Part shown: piece after piece, positions 18,363 to 26,449 of the stretch
Layout: every line of letters begins with the position of its first letter
Numbering within the stretch: the stretch's first letter is position 1
DNA from: an uncultured Winogradskyella sp.
GTDB taxonomy: Bacteria > Bacteroidota > Bacteroidia > Flavobacteriales > Flavobacteriaceae
Length of the DNA stretch: 64,000 nucleotides
Direction: 5' to 3'
NCBI RefSeq assembly: GCF_947496485.1
Contig: NZ_CANMCZ010000003.1
Location: 248,001 to 312,000, forward strand
Program-made: the position numbers and the translations under genes
Notes under the pieces: generated by a model
The model's database searches: none
What the model saw: only the letters and a program-made list of their open reading frames with translations
Told to the model about the DNA's origin: nothing

Positions 18363-18951
18363 TTTCTAATTTATAACAAGAATTAGCACGCAACATACCA
18401 AATATCCTTCCATTTTTAGCTTCATAATTAACGTAAAGACTTCCGTTTTCTAACCAAGCTTGTTGCAAACCCTCTTCCTTACCCATATTGAAATTTAACT
18501 TCTTCGCTAATTGACCATTAGGAAACCATATTTTTTGAACGCCATGCCTTTTACCATTGTTATAATTAGATTCGGATACCAACTCACCATTCTCAAAATA
18601 ATTAAATTTCACACCATCGAGTTTATTCTTTTTGTAAAAAGCATCTTTTTTTATCGTACCATCATTAAAATAAGAATAAGATTCCCCTTCTCTCTTACCA
18701 TTAAAAAACCCAGATTTCTCAGCTAAAAGACCATTCTCATGATATGAAACTGAATACCCATTAAAGGGCTGGTCTTCATAAAACCATTGTCCTTTAGTCG
18801 AATTCAACTTTATCTGTTTTTTGTCTACAACTATATTCTCTACTCGTCTTGCAGACATGTCTTTTGTTAAAAGTAATTCTTTAGTTGACTGCTTATTGCA
18901 ACCAAAAAAAATACATGTTAAGAATAAAATATAAAAATTAATTAATCGCAT
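18337..18951 (-). CDS. MORN-repeat (YwqK-like) lipoprotein
   Basis: 204-aa protein starting at ATG 18951, giving a lipoprotein signal (MRLINFYILFLTCIFFGC, Cys 18); the longer reading from 19050 lies inside the upstream gene and is not used. The mature part contains 22-24-residue toxin_YwqK/MORN-type repeats: YSVSYHENGLLAEKSGFFNG, then KREGESYSYFNDGTIKKDA, KLDGVKFNYFENGELVSESN, KRHGVQKIWFPNGQLAKKLN and EEGLQQAWLENGSLYVNYE. Such repeats are structural and do not reveal a substrate. It overlaps the YHYH gene by 14 bases and the SCO gene by 26 bases, so the three are expressed together. Confidence 0.87.
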   Translation of the reverse strand: MRLINFYILFLTCIFFGCNKQSTKELLLTKDMSARRVENIVVDKKQIKLNSTKGQWFYEDQPFNGYSVSYHENGLLAEKSGFFNGKREGESYSYFNDGTIKKDAFYKKNKLDGVKFNYFENGELVSESNYNNGKRHGVQKIWFPNGQLAKKLNFNMGKEEGLQQAWLENGSLYVNYEAKNGRIFGMLRANSCYKLENEKVVKEK

Positions 18952-19705
18952 TTGGTGTGCCTTGATAAGGTCCTGCGAATAATAAATATCGTCCAAGCGA
19001 ACCGTAAACCTCATTAATAACATGGTAATGATATTCCGCCTCTCCCGCATGTTGTGTTATACTTGTATGGCCACCAGAAGCATCTAAATCTGTTGGATAC
19101 GAATTTGTGGAGTTACATTTTCTTCCATAGATAAAGAATCCATCAGAAATAATACCTATTAAGTTTTCATCATCATTAGAAAAAGCTAAAGGCTCTAAAT
19201 GATAATGATAAACGCTAGGTCCAATATGTGCTCCTACATAATCTAAACTACCAGCAGCACCATCCAAAGGACCCGCACCTTCTTGGTCGTTAAAAATAAA
19301 AGCACCACTAACAGCAATACCTATGGAACCTAATTGAGTTGCTGTAGTAGAACTAGCCATTTGTGGACTTGAAGATACTGTTAAAGATGCTTCAAAATCA
19401 CGACCAGAAGTATCAATTCTTGTTGGTGTCATTTGTGCTTCACTAGTTACTGTCGGTGCTACATATAATGGATGTGTTGAACTGTAATAAGGAGTTGTAT
19501 GATTTGGAACACCATCTGTCTCAATAACCACATTGGTACCATCTAAATATATATCGGTATAGTCGACATCGAATTCCGCAAATGCGGCATGAAGTTCTCC
19601 CACTGGTCCATCATCTGATGAAGTAGAGTTATCATCGCTAGAGCAAGCTAAACTCAATATAGAACCTGTTATAATTAATAGTAAAAGTTTAAAAAGATTT
19701 TTCAT
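18938..19705 (-). CDS. YHYH domain lipoprotein
   Basis: 255-aa lipoprotein (signal MKNLFKLLLLIITGSILSLAC, Cys 21; then a Ser/Asp-rich linker). It holds the YHYH domain, with HYHLEPLAFSNDDENLIGII, GFFIYGRKC and a second EYHYHV near the C-terminus. The repeated His/Tyr motifs suggest metal binding, but no activity has been assigned that I can cite with confidence. Position between an EF-hand protein and the MORN/SCO genes supports an envelope metal-handling role. Full length. Confidence 0.87.
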   Translation of the reverse strand: MKNLFKLLLLIITGSILSLACSSDDNSTSSDDGPVGELHAAFAEFDVDYTDIYLDGTNVVIETDGVPNHTTPYYSSTHPLYVAPTVTSEAQMTPTRIDTSGRDFEASLTVSSSPQMASSTTATQLGSIGIAVSGAFIFNDQEGAGPLDGAAGSLDYVGAHIGPSVYHYHLEPLAFSNDDENLIGIISDGFFIYGRKCNSTNSYPTDLDASGGHTSITQHAGEAEYHYHVINEVYGSLGRYLLFAGPYQGTPNAIN

Positions 19706-19841
19706 ATTATTGATTGCTTTAATATTTAGTATTTTATTTTTAGATGCTTAAAAAAATATAAACTTGTGGTTTCATTTAAAATGCTTTTTAACCAACCTAT
19801 CAAAATCGCTATTTATTAAACTAAATTATAGTCCTATAAAT

Positions 19842-20381
19842 TCAATTATCTCTTTGTCTTCTTCTTTTGTTTTTGCCTGTATTTTTTGAATAAAAAGCCT
19901 TTAGTTCATCAATATCTAATTCACCATCATCGTTTGTATCTATTTTAGTAAAATTATCAATTAATTCACGCCTATCTTTTGCTGAAACTTCTAACTCGTT
20001 TAACTTTCCGTCTTCATTTTGGTCAACTTCTTTTAGCACCTTTTTGGCAGACACCTTTTTAGGTCTTCTGTTTTCCAAAGAAGCTTTTAATTCATCTAAA
20101 TCAATAAAACCATCTTCATTAACATCAATCTCATCAAAATCTTCAGAAATTTTACCTCTTCTATCTTTTGATGCTTCTTCTTTACTTATTTTATTATCAT
20201 CGTCCGTATCTAACATTTTTAATATCTCTGATGCATCTGGTCGACCACCTCTTTGTTGTCCTCCACCTTGCCTATCGCCACCTCTTCCTTGGCCGCCTCT
20301 TGGAGGTCCTTGAGAGAAAACAGTGAAACTTATTAGTAATACTAAAAATGTAGTTGTTAATTTTAATTTATTTGTTTTCAT
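19842..20381 (-). CDS. Secreted EF-hand calcium-binding protein with four loops
   Basis: 179-aa exported protein (signal about residues 1-24, cut after VFSQ). A Gly/Arg/Gln-rich low-complexity linker (about 27-47) is followed by four EF-hand loops: DTDDDNKISKEE (from 58), DVNEDGFIDLDE (from 86), DQNEDGKLNELE (from 120) and DTNDDGELDIDE (from 148). Loops one and two pair, as do three and four. The basic tail is KNKRRRQRDN. It lies between the Spy-like gene and the YHYH gene on the same strand. Gaps of 128 and 136 bases leave room for a separate promoter. Confidence 0.9.
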   Translation of the reverse strand: MKTNKLKLTTTFLVLLISFTVFSQGPPRGGQGRGGDRQGGGQQRGGRPDASEILKMLDTDDDNKISKEEASKDRRGKISEDFDEIDVNEDGFIDLDELKASLENRRPKKVSAKKVLKEVDQNEDGKLNELEVSAKDRRELIDNFTKIDTNDDGELDIDELKAFYSKNTGKNKRRRQRDN

Positions 20382-20460
20382 ATTTATTTTGATTTTAGTT
20401 TACCTGTATTTTGATGTACTTTTTATTTTAAACTTGTGCATGTTCTTGTTAAAAAAACCA

Positions 20461-20493
20461 TAAAAAAAAGACCCTCCAATTTTGAAGGTCTTT
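20461..20493 (-). terminator. Terminator after the Spy-like gene of ECF module 2
   Basis: AAAGACC (20467-20473) pairs with GGTCTTT (20487-20493). The minus strand continues into an eight-T run. Confidence 0.8.
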
Positions 20494-20509
20494 AAACAAA
20501 ATTATCTAT

Positions 20510-21040
20510 TTATTTATTCCGAGGTGGTGGTCTACGACCTCTATCTTGGTGAGGTGGCGGTCTGTGACCATCGGGACCATTTGGTGGTGGTTTGTTTCCT
20601 ACATCACCTCTCTGTAAAGCATCTATTAATATTTTTTTAAATTTTTCCTTTTGCTCTTCATTGGCGATATCTTGAATCATTTTAAAATGATTAAAAATTT
20701 CCTTCTCCTTTTCTGTTTGTTTTGCACCAATTAAAGAAGTTATAGAATCAATATCCACTTTATTTACACCAACATCGGTCAACTTACTAAATAAATTGTC
20801 TTTTAACGCTTTAATATCATCAGATAAACGCCTCATCTTTTCATGATGTTCTTTACTTCTATCTTTAACTTGTTCTAGTTGTATATTACTAAACCCAAGC
20901 TCCTTAACAATAAAATCTTTATTCCCTTGGTGTCTATTAGGTCTGTTACTGTTACTTTTTCCCATATAATTAAATAAGAAAAATCCATTCGCAACAATTA
21001 GGAAAATAATCAATATGTATAAAATTGTATTTTTCTTCAT
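20510..21040 (-). CDS. Membrane-anchored periplasmic Spy/CpxP-like protein
   Basis: 176-aa protein with one N-terminal hydrophobic helix (about residues 5-27) and a periplasmic helical domain. It includes KDFIVKELGFSNIQLEQVKD, a charged helix (HHEKMRRLSDDIKALKDNLF) and a QKEKFKKILIDALQR segment. This is the pattern of the heavy-metal-resistance/CpxP/CnrX-like family. The tail is Pro/Arg/His-rich (PPPNGPDGHRPPPHQDRGRR). It is two bases from the candidate anti-sigma gene and belongs to ECF module 2. CnrX-type proteins sense metals for ECF systems, which makes it a candidate sensor. Confidence 0.82.
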   Translation of the reverse strand: MKKNTILYILIIFLIVANGFFLFNYMGKSNSNRPNRHQGNKDFIVKELGFSNIQLEQVKDRSKEHHEKMRRLSDDIKALKDNLFSKLTDVGVNKVDIDSITSLIGAKQTEKEKEIFNHFKMIQDIANEEQKEKFKKILIDALQRGDVGNKPPPNGPDGHRPPPHQDRGRRPPPRNK

Positions 21041-21042
21041 AA

Positions 21043-21357
21043 CTAATTTAATATAGAAGATTCTGTACTGGTATGTAGTCCATAAGATTCCGCAAAACTA
21101 CTTACGTTGTCATTATAAGTGCTTTCTTTTAAACTATTTAATGCTATAATATTTAAAACAACTACACAGACTAGAGTAGCCAATTGTACTTTAGGAGTAA
21201 ACCAAGTCCAAGTAGCATCTTGTATGTCGTGTGAAGCATTACGAATTTGATGCATCACTTTTTCTTTGAAAAAAGGAGACACCTCAACTTCCTTTATAGA
21301 ATCAATTGAATCAAAGGTGTCTTGCACTTTTCTATTAATTTCAGAATTTAGTTTCAT
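21043..21357 (-). CDS. Small single-pass membrane protein, candidate anti-sigma factor
   Basis: 104-aa protein with an N-terminal ~55-residue soluble part (VEVSPFFKEKVMHQI is the only conserved-looking stretch), one membrane helix (about 57-74) and a short ~30-residue tail. It lies 128 bases after the ECF sigma gene and 2 bases before the Spy-like gene. The arrangement matches module 1 at 14.9-16.4 kb. The anti-sigma assignment rests on position and topology, with no recognisable family motif. Confidence 0.65.
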   Translation of the reverse strand: MKLNSEINRKVQDTFDSIDSIKEVEVSPFFKEKVMHQIRNASHDIQDATWTWFTPKVQLATLVCVVVLNIIALNSLKESTYNDNVSSFAESYGLHTSTESSILN

Positions 21358-21485
21358 GTGTTTTTCTTATTACTGTTTTATGCTCACATACTATTCGCTA
21401 TAAATAATTCTTTCTTAGGACTAATCTTTGTAAATACTCGTGTTATAATCAATTATTTAGATGCATAAGTTTGTAAAAACTTGCG

Positions 21486-22064
21486 CTAATGTTCATTTTT
21501 ATAATAATTTCCTAGCCTATTTTGTAAATTCTTTTTGGCTCTAAACATAACAGATTCAACAGATGACAGACTACGCTTAGTTATTTCAGCAATTTCTTGA
21601 TAACTCTTCCCATCTATTTTATGAAGTATAAAAACCACACTCTGACTTTCGGGCAAACTGTTTATAGCTTTAAACAAGGTTGCATTCAACTCCTTGTTTT
21701 CAAGTAAGATTCCTGGATGATTTATATCTGTAAAGTAATTAGTCTTATCAAACGGAATCGCATTACCAGTAATAGACTGCAAAAACGCAAAACGCTTTTT
21801 GGTATTCTTCCTCCTAATAAACTCTAGGCATTTATTTGTAGTAATTCTGTAAATCCATGTGGATAATTTAGAATCTCCTTTAAACTTGTTAATAGAATTA
21901 AAAACTTCAACGAAAACCTCTTGCGCAATATCTTCAGCATCCTCTTTATTAGGAACAAAAGAAATACAAGTGCCGAAAACCTTTTGCTGAAAATCATCAA
22001 TAAGCTTACTGTAAGCATTAGTGCTTTTCAGTTTTAATTCTTCTATAAATTCAACTTCTGTCAA
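21486..22064 (-). CDS. ECF RNA polymerase sigma factor (module 2)
   Basis: 192-aa ECF sigma factor. Region 2 is seen in NKEDAEDIAQEVFVEVFNSI and STWIYRITTNKCLEFIRRKN; region 4 in LPESQSVVFILHKIDGKSYQ and EIAEITKRSLSSVESVMFRA. The start is TTG at 22064: an in-frame stop lies 12 bases further upstream and there is no ATG. It heads a minus-strand set: candidate anti-sigma, Spy-like, EF-hand, YHYH, MORN and SCO genes. It is divergent from the rRNA methyltransferase gene. Targets are unknown. Confidence 0.93.
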   Translation of the reverse strand: MTEVEFIEELKLKSTNAYSKLIDDFQQKVFGTCISFVPNKEDAEDIAQEVFVEVFNSINKFKGDSKLSTWIYRITTNKCLEFIRRKNTKKRFAFLQSITGNAIPFDKTNYFTDINHPGILLENKELNATLFKAINSLPESQSVVFILHKIDGKSYQEIAEITKRSLSSVESVMFRAKKNLQNRLGNYYKNEH

Positions 22065-22185
22065 TAAATCGGATTAATACATAATTAGATTTAGATGTAA
22101 TTCTAAACAAATACTTGCGCTTTTTTTAATTAATTTTATAAGATAACACTTTTGAATAAAGTCTCACACTTTTAAACTTTTACCT

Positions 22186-22193
22186 TACCTTTG
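22186..22193 (+). promoter_or_regulatory. Putative -7 element for the rRNA methyltransferase gene
   Basis: TACCTTTG matches TAnnTTTG, 20 bases before the ATG at 22213. Confidence 0.45.
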
Positions 22194-22212
22194 CACGCTT
22201 ATATTTTTTGAA

Positions 22213-23430
22213 ATGCGACTACATAGAAACTTATGCTTTGCGGTAATTGACGGACTACACCTCATTTTTAATGAAGGCGAATATGCTGATAAAGTGATTC
22301 AGCAATTACTAAAACGAGATAAACGTTGGGGAAGCCGAGATCGAGGCTTTGTTGCGGAAACGGTATATGGTATTGTACGTTATCAAAGACTTTACGCTGA
22401 AATAGCAAATGTAAAAGCACCATATCACAGAGATGACCTATGGAGGATGTTTGCAGTATGGGCAACCTTAAAAGGCATAAAATTACCCGATTGGAAGTAC
22501 TTTACAGACACACCAACACGAAAGATAAAAGGACGTTTTGATGAGCTTTCTAAAATTAGAAAATTTAAAGAATCTATACCCGATTGGATTGATGAATTAG
22601 GTGTAAAAGAATTGGGTGAAGCTGAGTGGACTAAGGAGATTGCAAAGCAAAATGAACAAGCCGATGTTATTCTTAGGGTAAATACACTTAAAACAACTAA
22701 AAAAGATTTACAACTTAAATTACAATCTGAAGATATAGAAACGGAATTTTTACCCAATCATCCTTCAGCATTAAAGTTAGTAGAACGCGCTAATGTTTTT
22801 AAAACTGAAGCTTTTAAAAATGGCTGGTTCGAAGTACAAGATGCTTCTTCGCAATTAGTTGCAGACTTTTTAGATGTTAAACCAGGCATGAAAGTTGTTG
22901 ATGTTTGTGCAGGTGCAGGTGGTAAAACATTGCATTTAGCATCACTCATGGAAAATAAAGGACAAATCATAGCCATGGATATTTACGAAAGTAAATTGAA
23001 AAAACTCAAAATTAGAGCGCGTCGCAATGGTGTACATAATATTGAGATGAAGGTTATTGATTCTACCAAACCAATTAAAAAATTACATGGGAAAGCAGAC
23101 CGTTTATTAATAGACGCTCCATGTTCTGGTTTAGGCGTTTTAAGACGAAATCCTGATGCAAAATGGAAATTACAACCAGAGTTTGTTGAGAGCATTAAGC
23201 AAACGCAAGTGGAAGTTTTAGAACAATACTCTAAAATGGTTAAACCTGGTGGTAAAATGGTATACGCAACCTGTTCGGTTTTACCATCTGAAAATCAGAA
23301 ACAAGTAGAAAAATTCTTAACTTCGGAAGTAGGAAAAGAATTTACTTTTTTAAAAGACAAAAAGGTACTAGCTCATAAATCTGGTTTCGATGGATTTTAC
23401 ATGGCACTATTAGAGAAAAAGATAGACTAG
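22213..23430 (+). CDS. rsmB: RsmB/NOP2-type rRNA (cytosine-C5) methyltransferase
   Basis: 405-aa SAM-dependent RNA m5C methyltransferase. The N-terminal ~140 residues (from MRLHRNLCFAVIDGLH, with SRDRGFVAETVYGIVRYQ) resemble the NusB-like domain of RsmB. The catalytic domain has VVDVCAGAGGKTLHLA (SAM loop), DAPCSGLGVLRRNPD with C304, and YATCSVLPSENQKQV with C354. The two cysteines are the release and nucleophile pair of this family. The likely target is 16S rRNA C967, but NOP-family members are hard to tell apart by sequence, so the symbol is tentative. Confidence 0.87.
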   Translation: MRLHRNLCFAVIDGLHLIFNEGEYADKVIQQLLKRDKRWGSRDRGFVAETVYGIVRYQRLYAEIANVKAPYHRDDLWRMFAVWATLKGIKLPDWKYFTDTPTRKIKGRFDELSKIRKFKESIPDWIDELGVKELGEAEWTKEIAKQNEQADVILRVNTLKTTKKDLQLKLQSEDIETEFLPNHPSALKLVERANVFKTEAFKNGWFEVQDASSQLVADFLDVKPGMKVVDVCAGAGGKTLHLASLMENKGQIIAMDIYESKLKKLKIRARRNGVHNIEMKVIDSTKPIKKLHGKADRLLIDAPCSGLGVLRRNPDAKWKLQPEFVESIKQTQVEVLEQYSKMVKPGGKMVYATCSVLPSENQKQVEKFLTSEVGKEFTFLKDKKVLAHKSGFDGFYMALLEKKID

Positions 23431-23449
23431 TTTTTTAATAAAAATACAG

Positions 23450-25240
23450 ATGAAGAACTTTTACTTAATAATTCTATTAATTCTAACAACTAGTAGCGGA
23501 TTTGCTCAAATTCCTTCAAACTATTACGATAGTGCAAATGGTTTAACAGGTTTTACATTAAAAACACAGTTAAAAAATATAATTAGTAATGGTCATAATG
23601 ATCAAGGCTATGGTGCATTATATTCTGGTTATGTAACTACGCATTCAGATAATATTTCAGAAAGTGGGTATGAAAATGATAATACAGTTTTATTATTCTA
23701 CACAGAAAACCCAAGTGGAACAGATTCATACACTTATAATCATGGTTCTAACAATTGCGGAAACTATAATTCCGAAGCAGATTGCTACAATCGAGAACAT
23801 ATAATTCCACAATCTGCATTTGGTAGTGCTTCTCCAATGCAGAATGATATTCACCATGTTATACCAAGTGACGGTTTTGTAAATGGTCAAAGAGGTAGTT
23901 TACCATTTGGTACAGTTGGATCAGCTAATTGGACCTCGCAAAACGGATCTAAGCGAGGAAGTAGCAGTTTAACAGGATATTCTGGAACCGTTTTCGAGCC
24001 CATAGATGAATTCAAAGGAGATATTGCAAGATCTATACTTTATTTTGTGACACGTTATGAAAATACTGTAGATGGTTATACAAGTTTTGATATGTTTAAT
24101 GGCACAGAAGACCAAGCTTTAGAAGATTGGGCTATAGATATGTTATTGGATTGGCATTATAATATTGATCCTGTTGACCAACACGAAATAGACAGAAATA
24201 ATGCAGCATATAACTATCAAGGAAATGCAAATCCGTTTGTAGATCATCCTGAATATGTTAATCTCATATGGAACCCAAATCCAGATACAGAATCACCAAC
24301 AAATCCAACGAATTTAATAGCTTCTAATCCAACAGATGATACTATAGAGTTAGATTGGACTTTAGGTACGGATAATGTTGGAGTTGTTGCACACAATATT
24401 TATATTAATGATGTTCTTAGTGGACCAAACATGACATCTAACCCTTCATTTATTGCGTTAGGTTTAAACCCAAACACAACATACTGTTTCAAAGTTTCTG
24501 CTTTGGATGCAGCAGGTAATGAATCTGGTTTAAGCAATGAAGCTTGCGCAACGACATCTGAAAGTGGAACGGGTGGCGGAGTATGCACTTCAGAGTCTTT
24601 TGAAAATATTGGAACATCTTCAAGTTCTTATTCCAATGTCAGCTGGACAGGTGACGACGGTATAACTTGGAATGCTACAGATGCTCGAACAGATCAAACG
24701 CTTGATAATAGAGCAATAACAGTTAGAAATGGTTCACTGGAAAAAACAAGTTTAATTTACGGCATTGAGGAACTAACTGTAACAACTCAAAGAGTCTTTA
24801 GTGGAAGTTCTGGAACGTTCGATTTAATAGTAAACGGAATTGTGGTTGGTACCATTCCATATGATGATACACCTATTACATCTACTATCGTTGTAGGTAA
24901 TCTTAATGCGTCTTCATTAGTCATTAATAATAATAGTACCGCTTCAAACAGAGTCATGTTTGATAATATATCTTGGACATGTGGTCAACTTTCTGCACAA
25001 GAATATGAATTAGACAATGTAAAACTGCATCCAAATCCTATTAGTAATAATTTAATGATAGATTTAGATTCTAATATTGATACTAAAATTGAAATATTTG
25101 ATATTTTAGGAAAACTCGTGTACAAGCAAAATATCAATATGTCAAGCATATTAGATCTTCAATCTCTAAAGACTGGAGTTCACATTATTAAAATTACTCA
25201 GAATAACACTAGTATAAATAAGAAAATTATAAAACAATAA
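23450..25240 (+). CDS. Secreted endonuclease I with FN3 domain and T9SS sorting tail
   Basis: 596-aa extracellular nuclease. A signal peptide (about residues 1-19) is followed by an endonuclease I (EndA/NucM) domain (about 20-280) with CYNREHIIPQSAFG and DIHHVIPSDGFVNGQRGSLP; the His and Asn are the metal-site residues of this beta-beta-alpha-metal fold. A fibronectin III domain (about 285-370) and a ~150-residue beta-rich module (about 378-520) come next. The last ~75 residues are a type A Por sorting domain (HPNPISNNLMIDLDS ... GVHIIKITQNNTSINKKIIK). T9SS would export it and attach or release it. The next gene starts on the very next base. Confidence 0.93.
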   Translation: MKNFYLIILLILTTSSGFAQIPSNYYDSANGLTGFTLKTQLKNIISNGHNDQGYGALYSGYVTTHSDNISESGYENDNTVLLFYTENPSGTDSYTYNHGSNNCGNYNSEADCYNREHIIPQSAFGSASPMQNDIHHVIPSDGFVNGQRGSLPFGTVGSANWTSQNGSKRGSSSLTGYSGTVFEPIDEFKGDIARSILYFVTRYENTVDGYTSFDMFNGTEDQALEDWAIDMLLDWHYNIDPVDQHEIDRNNAAYNYQGNANPFVDHPEYVNLIWNPNPDTESPTNPTNLIASNPTDDTIELDWTLGTDNVGVVAHNIYINDVLSGPNMTSNPSFIALGLNPNTTYCFKVSALDAAGNESGLSNEACATTSESGTGGGVCTSESFENIGTSSSSYSNVSWTGDDGITWNATDARTDQTLDNRAITVRNGSLEKTSLIYGIEELTVTTQRVFSGSSGTFDLIVNGIVVGTIPYDDTPITSTIVVGNLNASSLVINNNSTASNRVMFDNISWTCGQLSAQEYELDNVKLHPNPISNNLMIDLDSNIDTKIEIFDILGKLVYKQNINMSSILDLQSLKTGVHIIKITQNNTSINKKIIKQ

Positions 25241-26308
25241 ATGAAGCAATTATACACTACACTATTTTTAATTTTTGGTTTAATTACCTTTTCTCAACAA
25301 GCCTATTATACCAATGGTCAAAACAATATTGACTTTACGCTCACAGGAGATAATATGTATAATGCGTTACAAACAAAAATTAGTAATAATTTTAATACAT
25401 CTTACACATACGGCGATATCAGAGACGATTTTAAAATCATGGACTTAGATCCTACTAATGCTGACAATGTTCTTTTACTCTACGGAAGTGTTAATAATGT
25501 AAATTGTAGTGCAACTACAGACAGAAGAATAAGAGATAAGGATGACTTTGGTGGAAGTAATTGCGATTACAATAGAGAACATATTTTTGCCAGATCTAAT
25601 GCAAACCCAGGAATGGGTTCTACGAGCAACTCTTTTACAGGTATAGTTGCAGATCCTCATAATCTAAGACCTACTGATGTGCAGAGAAACGGAAATAGAG
25701 GCAGTAAAAAATTCGCAGATGGAACTGGAAATTCTGGTGATGTAGGAAGTGGTAATTGGTATCCTGGTGATGAATGGAAAGGAGATGTCGCTCGAGCAAT
25801 GATGTATATGTATGTAAGATATGGTGATAGATGCTTACCAAGTCTTAATGGATCAGGACCAACCCAACCATTAACAGATATGCTTCAGATATATTTGGAG
25901 TGGAACGAAGAAGATCCTGTCTCAGATATTGAAAATAATAGAAATGATCACCTTGAGAATGTTTACGGCAATCGAAACCCTTTTGTTGACAACCCATATT
26001 TAGCGAAAATCATTTGGGGAGGAGATGAAGAGCCAGAAGATACTTGGGGAATATTATCAGTTGATCAAGTAGAATTAGATACAGTGTTAAGCCTTTATCC
26101 AAATCCTGCGAAAGATATTGTTAATGTAAATATTTCTAATAACATTGAAACAAGAATTGAAATCTACGATGTGCTAGGAAAACGTATTTTTATTAGAAAA
26201 GTAAATGAATCTATGCCAATAGATATTAGTTCATTAAAATCAGGAATTTATCTTTTTAAATTTATTCAAGAGAATAACACCTCAATAAAAAAACTAATTA
26301 TTCAATAA
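25241..26308 (+). CDS. Secreted endonuclease I with T9SS sorting tail
   Basis: 355-aa second endonuclease I, starting directly after the stop of the first. It has a signal peptide (about residues 1-19), a nuclease domain (about 20-270) with CDYNREHIFARS and ADPHNLRPTDVQRNGNRGS, and a type A sorting domain (about 282-355: LYPNPAKDIVNVNIS ... GIYLFKFIQENNTSIKK). It lacks the FN3 and beta-rich modules of its neighbour. Substrate is probably extracellular DNA or RNA, for nutrient phosphate and nucleosides. The two nucleases form one unit ending at a strong terminator. Confidence 0.93.
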   Translation: MKQLYTTLFLIFGLITFSQQAYYTNGQNNIDFTLTGDNMYNALQTKISNNFNTSYTYGDIRDDFKIMDLDPTNADNVLLLYGSVNNVNCSATTDRRIRDKDDFGGSNCDYNREHIFARSNANPGMGSTSNSFTGIVADPHNLRPTDVQRNGNRGSKKFADGTGNSGDVGSGNWYPGDEWKGDVARAMMYMYVRYGDRCLPSLNGSGPTQPLTDMLQIYLEWNEEDPVSDIENNRNDHLENVYGNRNPFVDNPYLAKIIWGGDEEPEDTWGILSVDQVELDTVLSLYPNPAKDIVNVNISNNIETRIEIYDVLGKRIFIRKVNESMPIDISSLKSGIYLFKFIQENNTSIKKLIIQ

Positions 26309-26311
26309 TTC

Positions 26312-26340
26312 AAAAGCAGCTTAAAAAGCTGCTTTTTTTT
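26312..26340 (+). terminator. Terminator after the nuclease pair
   Basis: An 11-bp perfect stem (26312-26322 with 26326-26336), AAA loop, then a T8 run. Confidence 0.92.
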
Positions 26341-26407
26341 GTTTAAAACCTGTTGAATACTTCGTTATTTGGGTTTCAAATATTGGTAGGTATATCGTAA
26401 AATCGAT

Positions 26408-26415
26408 TAACTTTG
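26408..26415 (+). promoter_or_regulatory. Putative -7 element for purL
   Basis: TAACTTTG matches TAnnTTTG, 34 bases before the purL ATG. No PurR-like palindrome was recognised. Confidence 0.45.
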
Positions 26416-26449
26416 TGTTTTTATTTTTCACATCAAATACAAGACATAA

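Noticed and set aside
18952-19050. Longer N-terminus for the MORN lipoprotein
   Set aside because: It lies within the YHYH gene and would bury the lipoprotein signal.
22268-23195. Minus-strand open frames inside rsmB
   Set aside because: The plus-strand product has complete family motifs; the antisense frames have none.
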